Below are positions 16,340-25,756 of a DNA stretch of 64,000 nucleotides, one piece after another. The position numbers and the translations under genes were made by a program. Below the pieces are notes generated by a model that saw only the letters and a list, made by a program, of their open reading frames with translations, did not search any database and was not told the DNA's origin. Each line of letters starts with the position of its first letter. Position 1 is the first letter of the stretch. The stretch comes from Qipengyuania vesicularis (GTDB taxonomy: Bacteria > Pseudomonadota > Alphaproteobacteria > Sphingomonadales > Sphingomonadaceae): positions 248,001 through 312,000 of the forward strand of contig NZ_JAIGNJ010000002.1 of NCBI RefSeq assembly GCF_019711415.1, read 5' to 3'.

Positions 16340-19300
16340 ACCGCAGACGTCGCGTATAGCCTTCGTCGGTCGGTTCGCCTTCAATATCGCCCTTGAGCTG
16401 CCGCGTTGCGGTTTCAATCAGCCTGGTTCCGAACCCGGCCTTGCCGCCCCCCGCTTTCTTGCCCAGCCCCTTCTCGCGCCAGTCGAGCGTCAGTCGGTTC
16501 TCCTCGACTGCCCAGTCCACCTCGAGGCAGCCGTCCTCCACCGAAAGGGCGCCATATTTGGCTGCATTGGTCGCCCATTCATGCAGGATCAGGGCGAGCG
16601 ATGTGATCTGGCTGTTCGGCACATCGACATCCTCGCCCATCAGGTGAATGTCCTGCGTAGACTTGCTGGGATTGACGACCGTTTCGATCAGGCTGCGCAG
16701 CGGGACTGCCCCTGCACCCCCGACCGCGGAATCGTTTGTTAGCGAGTGCGACCGACCCAGCGCATGGATGCGATCGCGAATGTCCTCGGCGAATTCTTCC
16801 ACTTCCTCTGCTTCGCGCGCGGCGATGGAAACCATGGCGCTGATGACCGAGAACAGGTTCTTCACCCGGTGGTTCATCTCGCGGATCATCAGTTCGCGCT
16901 GTTCGAGCAGCGAGCGTTCCGCCGTAATGTCGATGGTGACGCCTATGAACTTGTTGGTCTGGCCATTGTCGATGCGGCGTCCGAGGCCGTGGAGCCAGCG
17001 ATAGTCACCATTGTCGAGCGGAACGCGGAAACGCTCGTCGAACGGGCGTGTACCGTCCATGGCCTGACGCAACGACTGATTTACCCGTGCCCGATCCTCT
17101 TCAGGCAGATTGTCCAGGATCGGCTGCATCTGGTCACCAGCCTCGCCTTCCTTCATGTTGAGTAACTGCCGTTCCGTTTCATCGAGTACCGTGATGTCGG
17201 TCGACGGCTCGTATTCCCACACCCCTATGCGCGCGACTTCCAGCGCGAGACGTAGACGCTCGCGTTCCTCGCGTAGTTCGCTTTCGAGCGACAATGCCCT
17301 GGTGACGTCGGTGAAGACCAGTGTAGCTCCGTCCAGTTCACCATCCAGCCTGCGATAGGGAAAGGCGCGGATGATAAATTCGGCTTCGAGCGAATTCGAA
17401 TGAACGCGCGCTTCCCTGGTTTCGCCACCGGAACTGGCCAAGCGTGCCAGCTCGACGAATTCGTCGTCCGCGAAGGCATTCGGCAAGGAGCCGAGATTCG
17501 AACCGATCTGCTGCTTGTCGATCGGAAAAAGGTCGCGCGCGGCATCGGTGAAACTGCGCAGCCTCAGTTCGCCGTCGACAACCAGCACCGCCAGCTGGGT
17601 GCTGTCGAAGAAGTTCTTCAGGTCGGAATTGGCCATCGTAAGCTGGTCGACCTTGTTCTTCAGCTCGTCATTGACCGTGGTCAGCTCCTCGTTGGTGGAC
17701 TGGAGCTCCTCGTTCATCGACATCATTTCTTCGTTGGAGCTCTTCAGCTCCTCATTCGTGGTCTCCAGTTCCTCGACCGTCGAACGGAGCCGGTGCCGCG
17801 TTGCCTGCAGCTCCTCTTCGAGGAAATGCTGCTGTCCGTGCTCCATGTCGAAGTCGATAAGGTCGGCCTGGTCGACCGGCTGCAGTTCGCCCGTCTCCTC
17901 AATAATGAAGAGGAACGAGCCGTGATCGATCTTCTCGCAAACGATGCGCGTTTCCACCTCGCCGAATTCGGTTCGAACGAGAATGTTCTTCGCACCGACA
18001 CGGCGCCCCCGTGCCTCATCGGCAACTTGTCGGATCATCGGCCCGATCAATTCGCGTAGGCCCGGACGGGCAAGCGAGGATACGACAACGTTGCGCTCAA
18101 GCCTGTCGGGGAAATCGAGATAGCGTCCCGCCGCCCCCCAACGTTCCATCAGCATGCCCTCGTTATCGACCAGCAGGCTGACCGGGGCATAGCGCCGCGC
18201 GATCGTCTTCAGGGCGGCTATCTCGTTGCCTTCGGTCGGCGACGGGTCTTTCGAGAACTCGGGCTTGCGCCGAGGCCGCGGTCCGACGGGGCCATCCTTC
18301 CCGATCTGCAAAGTATACTTGCCCTTTACTTCCTTTCTGCGGAAGATGCGCGAATTCTGGTCGATGGTCTCGAACAGATCATCGAAACGACCGATTGCCT
18401 CCGAAGAGCCGAGAAACAGCATGCCCCTTTCGGCCAGCGAGAAGTGGAACAGCGGGATCACCGAACGCTGAAGCGATTCGTCGAAATAAATCAGCAGGTT
18501 GCGGCAAGATACGAGATCGATCTTCGAAAACGGGGGGTCGCGAACGACGTTGTGCACGCTGAAGCGAACCATGTCGCGTATGTTCGAAGCGATGTGGAAT
18601 TTGTCGCTTCCACCAATGGTGTAGCGCTCCTGCAGAGGCTGGGGAATATCGCTGAGCGCAGAGAGCGGATAGGCTCCGCCACGCGCGATATCGAGCATCC
18701 CGTCATCGATGTCTGTCGCGAAAATCTGGATGTATGGCCGCTTGGATTGACGCTGCGCCGCTTCGGCGAACAGCATGGCGATCGAATAGGCTTCCTCACC
18801 GCTCGAGCAGCCTGGGACCCAGATGCGTAGCTCTTCCTCGTCGCGGGTTTGTTTGACCAGCCGATCGACAACCAGCGTCGACAGCGCTTCGTACTGCGCC
18901 GTATCACGAAAGAACCGTGTGACATTGATCAAAAGGTCACGGAAAAGCGCGGTGCATTCATCCTCATCGCTTCGCAGGCGTTCCAGATATTCAGCCGCAC
19001 TATCCAGGCCGAGCAATTGCATCCGGCGGGCGATGCGCCGCGTCAGGGTCGAGCGCTTGTAGCGCGAAAAATCGTGACCGACGGCCTTGCGTAAGACGTC
19101 GCATAGGTCATCGATATGATCGGTGACCTCTCTCGCTTCATCGACCTTCCCTGCAACTCCGCTGGAGCGGTCGAAAAAATTGTGCAGCGCCTCGATGATC
19201 TGGCGTGGAGCGGCAACGATATCGACCAGGCCCGTGGCAATCGCCGAGGACGGCATACCATCATAGCCCGCGCTTTCGGGATCCTGCGCCACGCACAGGC

Positions 19301-19736
19301 CGCCGTGCTCCTTGATCGCCCGAAGACCACGGCTCCCATCGCCACCGGTTCCCGACAGAATGACGCAGGCCGCATTGGACTCGCGGTCCTGCGCGAGGCT
19401 TTCGAAGAAATCATCGATCGGACGGCGCATCCCGCGCGGATCCTTGAATTCGGTAAGCTCGAGGACGCCATCCTTGAGCGCGAGGCCGTGTGCTGGCGGG
19501 ATGACGTAGATATGATCGGGTTCGACGATTTCTCCGCCGGTCGCCTGCGAGACCTCCATATCGGTATAGCGCTCGATCAGCTGCGCCATCAGCGATTCAT
19601 GGGTAGGATCGAGATGCTGGACGACCACGAAGGCCATCCCGGTCAGTTCGCTGGCACCACCAAACAGGGCGCGCAGGGCCTCGAGCCCGCCTGCCGACGC
19701 CCCGATACCAATGACCGGGAAATCCCGTTCCGCCAT
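16314..19736 (-). CDS. CheB-CheR-PAS-HWE hybrid histidine kinase
   Basis: A 1140-residue fusion. Residues 1-190 are a CheB methylesterase domain without receiver; its triad Ser14 (GASAGG), His41 and Asp133 (GTGGDG) is intact. Residues about 205-470 are a CheR methyltransferase with GCSSGEEAYSIAM and CRNLLIYF. A long coiled coil follows (about 640-720, repeated E-E-L-x-S-x-N-E-E), then one or two PAS domains to about 940. The HWE kinase has phosphoacceptor His956 (MNHRVKNL) and an ATP domain with HEWATNAAKYGALS (Asn about 1057). It lies 12 bases after a LOV gene and probably shares its transcript. It may control adaptation and phosphorylation in a non-flagellar pathway. Confidence 0.92.
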   Translation of the reverse strand: MAERDFPVIGIGASAGGLEALRALFGGASELTGMAFVVVQHLDPTHESLMAQLIERYTDMEVSQATGGEIVEPDHIYVIPPAHGLALKDGVLELTEFKDPRGMRRPIDDFFESLAQDRESNAACVILSGTGGDGSRGLRAIKEHGGLCVAQDPESAGYDGMPSSAIATGLVDIVAAPRQIIEALHNFFDRSSGVAGKVDEAREVTDHIDDLCDVLRKAVGHDFSRYKRSTLTRRIARRMQLLGLDSAAEYLERLRSDEDECTALFRDLLINVTRFFRDTAQYEALSTLVVDRLVKQTRDEEELRIWVPGCSSGEEAYSIAMLFAEAAQRQSKRPYIQIFATDIDDGMLDIARGGAYPLSALSDIPQPLQERYTIGGSDKFHIASNIRDMVRFSVHNVVRDPPFSKIDLVSCRNLLIYFDESLQRSVIPLFHFSLAERGMLFLGSSEAIGRFDDLFETIDQNSRIFRRKEVKGKYTLQIGKDGPVGPRPRRKPEFSKDPSPTEGNEIAALKTIARRYAPVSLLVDNEGMLMERWGAAGRYLDFPDRLERNVVVSSLARPGLRELIGPMIRQVADEARGRRVGAKNILVRTEFGEVETRIVCEKIDHGSFLFIIEETGELQPVDQADLIDFDMEHGQQHFLEEELQATRHRLRSTVEELETTNEELKSSNEEMMSMNEELQSTNEELTTVNDELKNKVDQLTMANSDLKNFFDSTQLAVLVVDGELRLRSFTDAARDLFPIDKQQIGSNLGSLPNAFADDEFVELARLASSGGETREARVHSNSLEAEFIIRAFPYRRLDGELDGATLVFTDVTRALSLESELREERERLRLALEVARIGVWEYEPSTDITVLDETERQLLNMKEGEAGDQMQPILDNLPEEDRARVNQSLRQAMDGTRPFDERFRVPLDNGDYRWLHGLGRRIDNGQTNKFIGVTIDITAERSLLEQRELMIREMNHRVKNLFSVISAMVSIAAREAEEVEEFAEDIRDRIHALGRSHSLTNDSAVGGAGAVPLRSLIETVVNPSKSTQDIHLMGEDVDVPNSQITSLALILHEWATNAAKYGALSVEDGCLEVDWAVEENRLTLDWREKGLGKKAGGGKAGFGTRLIETATRQLKGDIEGEPTDEGYTRRLRFTPDLPQL

Positions 19737-19748
19737 TCAGTCGTACCC

Positions 19749-20321
19749 CTATTCATATCGCATTCGCGCAATGATCGAATGGCTTGATGCCAGAGTTTCG
19801 AGACTCGCGAGCAATTCCCAATTGCTACCGCTACTCAACTCATTGAGTTTGCGCAAATCTTGCTTGAGTGCACGGTCATAAACATCCGGCGCCAGCCCTT
19901 GCGGCCGACCGACCCGGAATTGCGAACCGAGGATCAGGCGGCGATCGGCGTCGCGTCCAAGCTTTGCCATGTAGACGAGATTGAGGAAGTCTTCGCCGTC
20001 CGCGGTCCGGTTTGGGATGAGGAAACGCTCGTTGGCTACGTCATCCATCTTCAGGAAACGACGCATGCGTGCGCGGACAGGGCCTGCACCGCCTTCGGGT
20101 TGAAGGAAGCGGCAGTTTCGACCGATGACGTCCTCGGCTCGATAGCCAGAAAGGTCGAGAAATGCGGCATTGGCAGCGATCAGCGGACAATCCGGACGCG
20201 TCGCATCGGCAAGGGTGAGCGACACCTTGCTTCTTTCGAACAACTTCACCAACCCGCTGGGAAGCGTGGCTGGATCTTCGAAAAAGGCCGTCATGAGAGC
20301 CTGTTCCAGCTCTTCCTCCAT
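19749..20321 (-). CDS. short LOV blue-light photoreceptor protein
   Basis: A 190-residue protein with a complete LOV domain. GRNCRFLQ is at residues 67-74 with the photoactive Cys70; flavin contacts Arg71, Gln74, Asn104, Asn114 and Gln134 are in place. This predicts FMN binding and a light-driven cysteinyl adduct. N-terminal (1-30) and C-terminal (145-190) helices flank it with no kinase or DNA-binding domain, so it is a short LOV protein acting through protein contacts. It is first in a unit with the CheB-CheR-HWE kinase (12-base gap), its likely target. A GGAAC-N18-GTT sequence upstream (20349-20374, minus) is one base too long for a good EcfG site. Confidence 0.9.
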   Translation of the reverse strand: MEEELEQALMTAFFEDPATLPSGLVKLFERSKVSLTLADATRPDCPLIAANAAFLDLSGYRAEDVIGRNCRFLQPEGGAGPVRARMRRFLKMDDVANERFLIPNRTADGEDFLNLVYMAKLGRDADRRLILGSQFRVGRPQGLAPDVYDRALKQDLRKLNELSSGSNWELLASLETLASSHSIIARMRYE

Positions 20322-20420
20322 AATCTCGGAAATGCGACCCGGACATAAAACTCGCGAGGGTTACTGCGGGTTCCGGGACTGCGGTGGCCAAGACTGGTTG
20401 CATTTGTTACCTGCCCGCCC

Positions 20421-21899
20421 ATGCAGACGGGAACACTCATTTCGCTCGCCCTCTATTTCATCGCGATGATCGGTATTGGCCTGTGGGCCTGGCGCCGATC
20501 GACCGATACCAGCGAGGGCTACCTCCTCGCCGGACGCAACCTGCCTCCTGCGGTCGCCGCGCTATCGGCTGGCGCATCGGACATGAGCGGTTGGCTGCTA
20601 CTGGGCCTACCCGGCGCTCTATACGCAGCGGGACTAGTCGAGGCATGGATCGGGATCGGCCTGTTCATCGGTGCCTGGGTGAACTGGTGGGTGGTCGCCC
20701 CGCGCCTGCGCAAGCAGACCGAGGAGCGCGGCAATGCCCTCACCATCCCCGAATTCCTCGCCAATCGCTTCCCCGACAAGGCGGTGGCGTTGCGAGTGGT
20801 TTCGGCCCTGATCATCGTCGTGTTCTTCGCGGTCTATACTGCCGCCGGCCTCGTTGGCGGCGGCAAGCTGTTCGAGACCAGCTTTGCGGGTCTTCTCCCC
20901 GGGGTCAGCATGAGCGACTACATGCTCGGCATCTGGATCACGGCTCTGGTGGTGCTGGCATACACCATGGTTGGTGGATTCCTCGCAGTGAGCCTCACCG
21001 ACTTCGTGCAGGGCCTGATCATGGTCGTCGCACTCGTTGTAATGCCGCTGGTGGTCATGTTTGGCGCTGGCGGAGAAGGAGGTGGGTCGCTGGCCGATGT
21101 CGACGTACCGGGCTTCCTCAGCCTGACCGAAGGTCTGACATTGCTCGCTTTCATCAGCACAATCGCCTGGGGCCTCGGCTATTTCGGCCAGCCGCACATC
21201 ATCGTGCGCTTCATGGCGATCGACACGGTCGAAAAGGTGCGCCCTGCCCGCAACATCGGCATGACGTGGATGGGTGTGGCACTGCTCGGTTCGATCGGGA
21301 TCGGCATCGCGGGCCGAGCCTATGTCGAGCGCAACGGACTGGTGGTCGACGATCCCGAGACGATCTTCATCGTGCTGGCAAACCTGCTGTTCCACCCCAT
21401 CGTAACCGGATTCCTGCTCGCGGCACTGCTCGCGGCGATCATGTCGACCATCAGTTCGCAGCTGCTGGTGGCATCATCCTCGCTGACGGAAGATTTCTAC
21501 AAGCTGTTCTTCCGCAAGCAGGCGAGCGAGCGAGAAAGCGTCAATGTCGGTCGCGTCTGCGTGGCGCTGGTGGCACTTGCGGCGATCTGGATCGCAAGCG
21601 ATCCCGAAAGCCAGGTGCTCGGCCTCGTGTCGAACGCCTGGGCGGGATTCGGTGCCGCTTTCGGCCCGCTGATCATCCTCTCGCTAACGTGGGACAGGAT
21701 GACCGGCGCAGGCGCGGTTGCCGGTCTCGTTGTCGGTGCTGGCACGGTTGCAGCGTGGATCGCGCTGGGCTGGAACAGCGAGCTTCCGGGAATGGGTGCA
21801 GGCCTTTACGAGATTGTCCCGGGATTCATCGCCGCGTGGCTGGCAATCTGGCTGGTCAGCAAGGCAACCGCGCGCGGCGCAGAGCCCTTGCCAGCCTGA
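20421..21899 (+). CDS. putP: sodium/solute symporter, PutP (proline) type
   Basis: A 492-residue sodium:solute symporter with about 13 transmembrane helices. YLLAGRNLPPAVAALSAGASDMSGWLLLGLPG (about 34-65) and LLAAIMSTISSQLLVASSSLTEDFYK (about 335-360) are the PutP-like signatures. Proline is the likely substrate by family, but other amino acids are possible. It lies divergent to the LOV/kinase unit with 99 bases between, and 40 bases ahead of the gamma-glutamyltransferase gene on the same strand, so the two may be cotranscribed. Confidence 0.88.
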   Translation: MQTGTLISLALYFIAMIGIGLWAWRRSTDTSEGYLLAGRNLPPAVAALSAGASDMSGWLLLGLPGALYAAGLVEAWIGIGLFIGAWVNWWVVAPRLRKQTEERGNALTIPEFLANRFPDKAVALRVVSALIIVVFFAVYTAAGLVGGGKLFETSFAGLLPGVSMSDYMLGIWITALVVLAYTMVGGFLAVSLTDFVQGLIMVVALVVMPLVVMFGAGGEGGGSLADVDVPGFLSLTEGLTLLAFISTIAWGLGYFGQPHIIVRFMAIDTVEKVRPARNIGMTWMGVALLGSIGIGIAGRAYVERNGLVVDDPETIFIVLANLLFHPIVTGFLLAALLAAIMSTISSQLLVASSSLTEDFYKLFFRKQASERESVNVGRVCVALVALAAIWIASDPESQVLGLVSNAWAGFGAAFGPLIILSLTWDRMTGAGAVAGLVVGAGTVAAWIALGWNSELPGMGAGLYEIVPGFIAAWLAIWLVSKATARGAEPLPA

Positions 21900-21939
21900 C
21901 CGGGAAGCTCCACACCTCTCCTTGCAAGAGGAGAGATAT

Positions 21940-23730
21940 ATGCGAGCGATACTGGCAGGCGTAGCAGCACTGGCGCTGGCGGCGACACCGACCTCAGCGC
22001 AGGACGAAACCGAGCACCCCCCGGTCGAAGAACAGATCGGCGGCGGCGGCAGGCCGGTCGGCGCAAACTGGTCTCGCAGCCCGGTGATCGCGCAGCACGG
22101 GATGGCCGCAACCGCGCACCCGCTCGCCACGCAGGTCGCTCTCGATATCCTGAAGGAAGGCGGCACCGCAGTCGATGCGGCAATAGCCGCAAATGCCGCG
22201 CTTGGCCTGATGGAGCCGACCGGCAACGGCATCGGCGGCGACCTTTTCGCGATTATTTACGACCCGACGACCGACAGACTTTACGGGATCAACGGTTCGG
22301 GTCGTTCGCCCAAAGGACAGACGCTCGACCAGTTGATGGCGAAGCTCGATGGTGCCGAGGCCTTGCCACCCGTCGGCGCCTTGCCGGTGACGATCCCCGG
22401 CACGGTCGATGCCTGGTTCGCCATGCATAAGAAGTTCGGCAAGCTTTCCATGGCCGAAAATCTCGCGCCCACCGTCCGCTACGCCCGCGAAGGCCACCCG
22501 ATCGCGCCGGTCATCGGCATGTATCTCGAGCGCGCGCTACGTGCCTATACGCGGCGTCAGGAAGCCTATCCCTTCGAGTTCGACAATGCCCGCAAGGTCT
22601 GGTTTGCCGACGGTACCGCGCCGGAAGCTGGCGAAATCTTCCGCAATCCCGACCTAGCCAACACGCTCGAAGCGATCGGCACAAATGGCCGCGATGCCTA
22701 TTATGACGGTCCGCTGACCGATGTGATGGTCGAGTATCTGCAGGAGCAGGGCAGCGCCTTCACACGCGAGGACTTTGCCGAACATTCGAGCGACTGGGTC
22801 GAACCGGCCTGCGCCGAGTACAAGGACGGCTACGAGCTGTGCGAGCTACCGCCCAACGGACAGGGCTTCGCCGCCCTGCAGATGGTCAATATCCTCAGGA
22901 ACGTGGACCTGTCGCAGTGGGAACGCGGAAGCGCAGAGGCGCTCCATTACATGGTCGAGGCCAAGCGGCTCGCCTATGCCGATGTCGCGCGCTTCTATGC
23001 CGACCCCGATTTTGCCCCCTTTCCCAGAGAGCTCCTCACCCAGGACTATGGCCGCGAACGCTTCGCCCTGATCGATCCCGTTCGCGCCGCACCGGACTTC
23101 GGTCCGGGCGAGCCCAAGCTCGAGGGTGAAGGCGACACGACATACATGACGGTGGTCGATGGCAGCGGCATGATGGTCAGCCTCATCCAGTCGAATTATC
23201 GCGGCATGGGCGGCGGGCTGGTTGCGCCGGGGACCGGGTTCATGTTCCAGGACCGCGGCGAGCTCTTCAGCCTCGATCCGGCGCATCCCAACGCCTACGA
23301 GCCGGGCAAGCGGCCCTTCCACACGATCATCCCCGCCTTCGTGAAGAAGGACGGCAAACCCTTCATGACCCTAGGCCTGATGGGCGGCGGCATGCAGCCG
23401 CAGGGCCATGTGCAGGTGCTGGTCAATATCGTCGACTACGGCATGAATGTGCAGGAGGCGGGCGATGCCGCGCGTTTCAACCACGATGGCGGCCGCCAGC
23501 CGACAGAGGCATTGGATGGCCCGGCGGCCGATCCGCTCGGCACGCTTTATGTCGAACCAGGCATTCCTGCTGAAACCATCGAGAAACTGCGCGCCATGGG
23601 CCACAAGGTCGAAGTGGTCGATAACGGCGTCATGTTCGGAGGCTACCAGGCCATTGCCCGTGATCCAGACACGGGTGTGCTCACCGGCGCGACCGAGATG
23701 CGCAAGGACGGACAGGCCAGCGGATACTGA
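21940..23730 (+). CDS. ggt: gamma-glutamyltransferase
   Basis: A 596-residue secreted Ntn-hydrolase that moves or hydrolyses the gamma-glutamyl group of glutathione and related peptides in the periplasm. It has a signal peptide ending near TSAQ (about residue 21). Autoprocessing is predicted before Thr400 in GDTTYMTVVDGSG, giving large and small subunits. GMGGG and a C-terminal GATEMRKDG are also typical. The start is ATG 21940 behind AAGAGGAG; the open frame upstream belongs to shadow sequence in putP. With the upstream symporter it could form a peptide/amino-acid scavenging pair. Confidence 0.92.
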   Translation: MRAILAGVAALALAATPTSAQDETEHPPVEEQIGGGGRPVGANWSRSPVIAQHGMAATAHPLATQVALDILKEGGTAVDAAIAANAALGLMEPTGNGIGGDLFAIIYDPTTDRLYGINGSGRSPKGQTLDQLMAKLDGAEALPPVGALPVTIPGTVDAWFAMHKKFGKLSMAENLAPTVRYAREGHPIAPVIGMYLERALRAYTRRQEAYPFEFDNARKVWFADGTAPEAGEIFRNPDLANTLEAIGTNGRDAYYDGPLTDVMVEYLQEQGSAFTREDFAEHSSDWVEPACAEYKDGYELCELPPNGQGFAALQMVNILRNVDLSQWERGSAEALHYMVEAKRLAYADVARFYADPDFAPFPRELLTQDYGRERFALIDPVRAAPDFGPGEPKLEGEGDTTYMTVVDGSGMMVSLIQSNYRGMGGGLVAPGTGFMFQDRGELFSLDPAHPNAYEPGKRPFHTIIPAFVKKDGKPFMTLGLMGGGMQPQGHVQVLVNIVDYGMNVQEAGDAARFNHDGGRQPTEALDGPAADPLGTLYVEPGIPAETIEKLRAMGHKVEVVDNGVMFGGYQAIARDPDTGVLTGATEMRKDGQASGY

Positions 23731-23741
23731 GGAGAGGCAAG

Positions 23742-24113
23742 ATGGCGAAGATTACCGGATTGGGCGGCGTATTCTACGTGGTGAAGGACCCAGAGGCGAC
23801 GCGGGCATGGTACCGCGATACGCTGGGCATCGACGGGGAATATGGGCCCCAGCTGAACTGGAGCGAGGAGTCTTGCGAGAAGCCCTATTCGCTCATCAGC
23901 CATTTCAAGGACGATCAGTATCTGAAACCCGGCACGGGTGGTTTCATGATCAACCTGCGGGTCGACGATCTCGACGATTTCGTCGAACAGCTCAAGGCCA
24001 AGGGCGTCGATGTGCTCGACAGCGTCGACGAGGGCTATGGCAAGTTTGCCTGGCTGCTCGATCCCGACGGGGTCAAGATCGAGCTTTGGGAGCAGGTCGA
24101 AGCCCCCGAGTAA
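23742..24113 (+). CDS. VOC/glyoxalase-family protein
   Basis: A 123-residue vicinal-oxygen-chelate protein with two beta-alpha-beta-beta-beta modules (GGVFYVVKDPEATRAWYRDTLGI and MINLRVDDLDDFVEQLKAKGV, ending DPDGVKIELWEQ). Possible metal ligands are the terminal Glu (IELWE) and acidic residues in the strands; histidine is missing at the usual first position, so activity is uncertain. It follows ggt by 11 bases with a good AGGAGAGG site, suggesting one operon. Substrate unknown. Confidence 0.8.
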   Translation: MAKITGLGGVFYVVKDPEATRAWYRDTLGIDGEYGPQLNWSEESCEKPYSLISHFKDDQYLKPGTGGFMINLRVDDLDDFVEQLKAKGVDVLDSVDEGYGKFAWLLDPDGVKIELWEQVEAPE

Positions 24114-24119
24114 TGCGGC

Positions 24120-25094
24120 CTAGCGGGCCGACCCGATAAACTCCGCAATCGCCTCCGCAACGCCGGGAGCAAGGGGCAAGTCGGGATTACCATAGGTAGC
24201 GAGGTTGTCCGCGCGGTCGTCGCCTTCGACCAGCTTCAGAACGTGGTTGACGTCCTCCAGCACTATCAGTTTCGCATCGGCGCGAGCAGTCGCCAGCAAT
24301 TCTGCATCGCTCGCCGGCGTCTGGATATCCTTGCCGCCATTGAGGATCAGAACCGGCAGATCGTGCGCCGCAAGCAGTTCTGCAGGCTCTTGCCGGAAGA
24401 GGCTGGCGACAAAGCCCTGCACCTGTGGGCCGAATAGCGGCAGCAGCCCCGGATGGATTTCTTCCGCCGGTACCGTCTCGCCCGCCTTCAGCCGCTCGGA
24501 TATTTCGTCGACCTGCGCCAGCAGCGGTGTCGCCAACGGATTGGCGGCGATCTGCGCGCGCACCACATCCGACAAGTTGCGTCCGGGAGCGGCGACCAGC
24601 AGCAGGCCGCAATACCGCGACGCATCGCGCGCAGCAGCAGCCATGGCGATCAAGCCGCCTTCGCTGTGGCCGAGCAGCCAAATGCATCCTCCGCCACTGC
24701 GATCGAGCATGACCTCGGTCCAGGCCTCGACATCGTCGACATAGGCATCGACCGTGACATCGTTCGCATTCGCAGTCGCTTCGCTGCTGCCGAACATGCC
24801 CCGCTTGTCGATCCGCACGGTGGCAATGCCATGCTGGTCGAAAGCCTCCGCCAGCAATCGGTAGCTCGCCGCCTTGACGCCGAGTGCGTTGTTCCCGTCG
24901 CGATCGGTCGGGCCAGATCCGGGGATGATCAGGACGGAGGGACCATCGCCGGTCAATTCGCCCAATAATGTGCCCGCGAGTTCACCCGAGAGGGCGCGAT
25001 GCGTCGCGGTTATCTCCTCCTCCGCGGCAAGCGGCATGGCCGTTCCTGCAGCAAGCGCGATGGCCAGCAGTCGCGCTGTCTCCCACCTCGCCAT
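24120..25094 (-). CDS. secreted alpha/beta hydrolase
   Basis: A 324-residue alpha/beta hydrolase with a signal peptide (about 1-25, ending PLAAEE). The nucleophile elbow is GHSEGG, the acid is in NGGKDIQ, and the catalytic His is in DVNHVLK. An oxyanion segment IPGSGPTDRDGN precedes them. The start ATG 25094 overlaps the sdpI stop by one base (TGATG). It is the last gene of an sdpR-sdpI-hydrolase unit, so it is probably regulated by the ArsR-type repressor. Convergent with the VOC gene, 6 bases apart. Confidence 0.82.
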   Translation of the reverse strand: MARWETARLLAIALAAGTAMPLAAEEEITATHRALSGELAGTLLGELTGDGPSVLIIPGSGPTDRDGNNALGVKAASYRLLAEAFDQHGIATVRIDKRGMFGSSEATANANDVTVDAYVDDVEAWTEVMLDRSGGGCIWLLGHSEGGLIAMAAAARDASRYCGLLLVAAPGRNLSDVVRAQIAANPLATPLLAQVDEISERLKAGETVPAEEIHPGLLPLFGPQVQGFVASLFRQEPAELLAAHDLPVLILNGGKDIQTPASDAELLATARADAKLIVLEDVNHVLKLVEGDDRADNLATYGNPDLPLAPGVAEAIAEFIGSAR

Positions 25095-25756
25095 CAATCC
25101 GATGCCTTGTTGCGTTGCTGCCATAGCCACCAGCTGTAGAAAGTAGGAACCAGTCCCACGCCAAGCGCGCCAATCAGGACAACTACAGCCAGACCTTCCG
25201 GGTTCATCGGTATCGCGCTGGCTAGGACAATCGCCGCACCTGCCAGCATCATCAATTTGCCTCCCAATCGGTGGGTCGCGATCCAGTTGTCCTCGTCCAG
25301 TATCGCCCAGGGGGTGCGTATTCCGACGAAGAAGCCGGGTCGGCTCTTGGGCAATGCATTGCCAAGCAGCACGAACAACAGGCCGACACCGAGGATAATG
25401 GCGTTCACCGGCAGTTCGACACCATAAGCCGGGAGCCCGATCGTCAGCTGGACAATCACGAGGAGCAGGGCGACACCGATCCAGCTGGCTCGCAACAGGG
25501 GGGCGGACCCGGCGAGACGGTCCTGCAGCGGCTCGATCCGCGGGATGATGGCGAGAACCATGGCAACCAACGCCATCAGCCCTGCCGGCATCAATAGCGC
25601 CGTCAGCGGATCGCGAAATTGGTCCGGCTGGCCGCTGGCATTCCAATGCGTCGGCAAGAGCGCGTCGGCGGGCAACCTGGCGGCGGTCACGAAAGCAAAT
25701 ACCGCCATCAGGGCAGCAAGCGCCAGGCTTGCCAGAAGCGGACGCTTCACATTCAT
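25094..25756 (-). CDS. SdpI/DUF1648-family membrane protein
   Basis: A 220-residue membrane protein with about six helices. It has the DUF1648 N-terminal part (LPTHWNASGQPDQF) and the SdpI domain (FFVGIRTPWAILDEDNWIATHR). In Bacillus, SdpI is immunity to the SdpC toxin and also sequesters SdpR. Here it is directly downstream of an SdpR-like repressor with a 4-base overlap, the conserved sdpRI pair. No toxin gene is visible, so its role is likely envelope sensing. It overlaps the hydrolase by one base. Confidence 0.85.
   Translation of the reverse strand: MNVKRPLLASLALAALMAVFAFVTAARLPADALLPTHWNASGQPDQFRDPLTALLMPAGLMALVAMVLAIIPRIEPLQDRLAGSAPLLRASWIGVALLLVIVQLTIGLPAYGVELPVNAIILGVGLLFVLLGNALPKSRPGFFVGIRTPWAILDEDNWIATHRLGGKLMMLAGAAIVLASAIPMNPEGLAVVVLIGALGVGLVPTFYSWWLWQQRNKASD

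Noticed and set aside
20349-20374. Second EcfG-like promoter before the LOV gene (GGAAC-N18-GTT, minus strand)
   Set aside because: The spacing is one base longer than the usual 16-17, and the rest of the match is weak.
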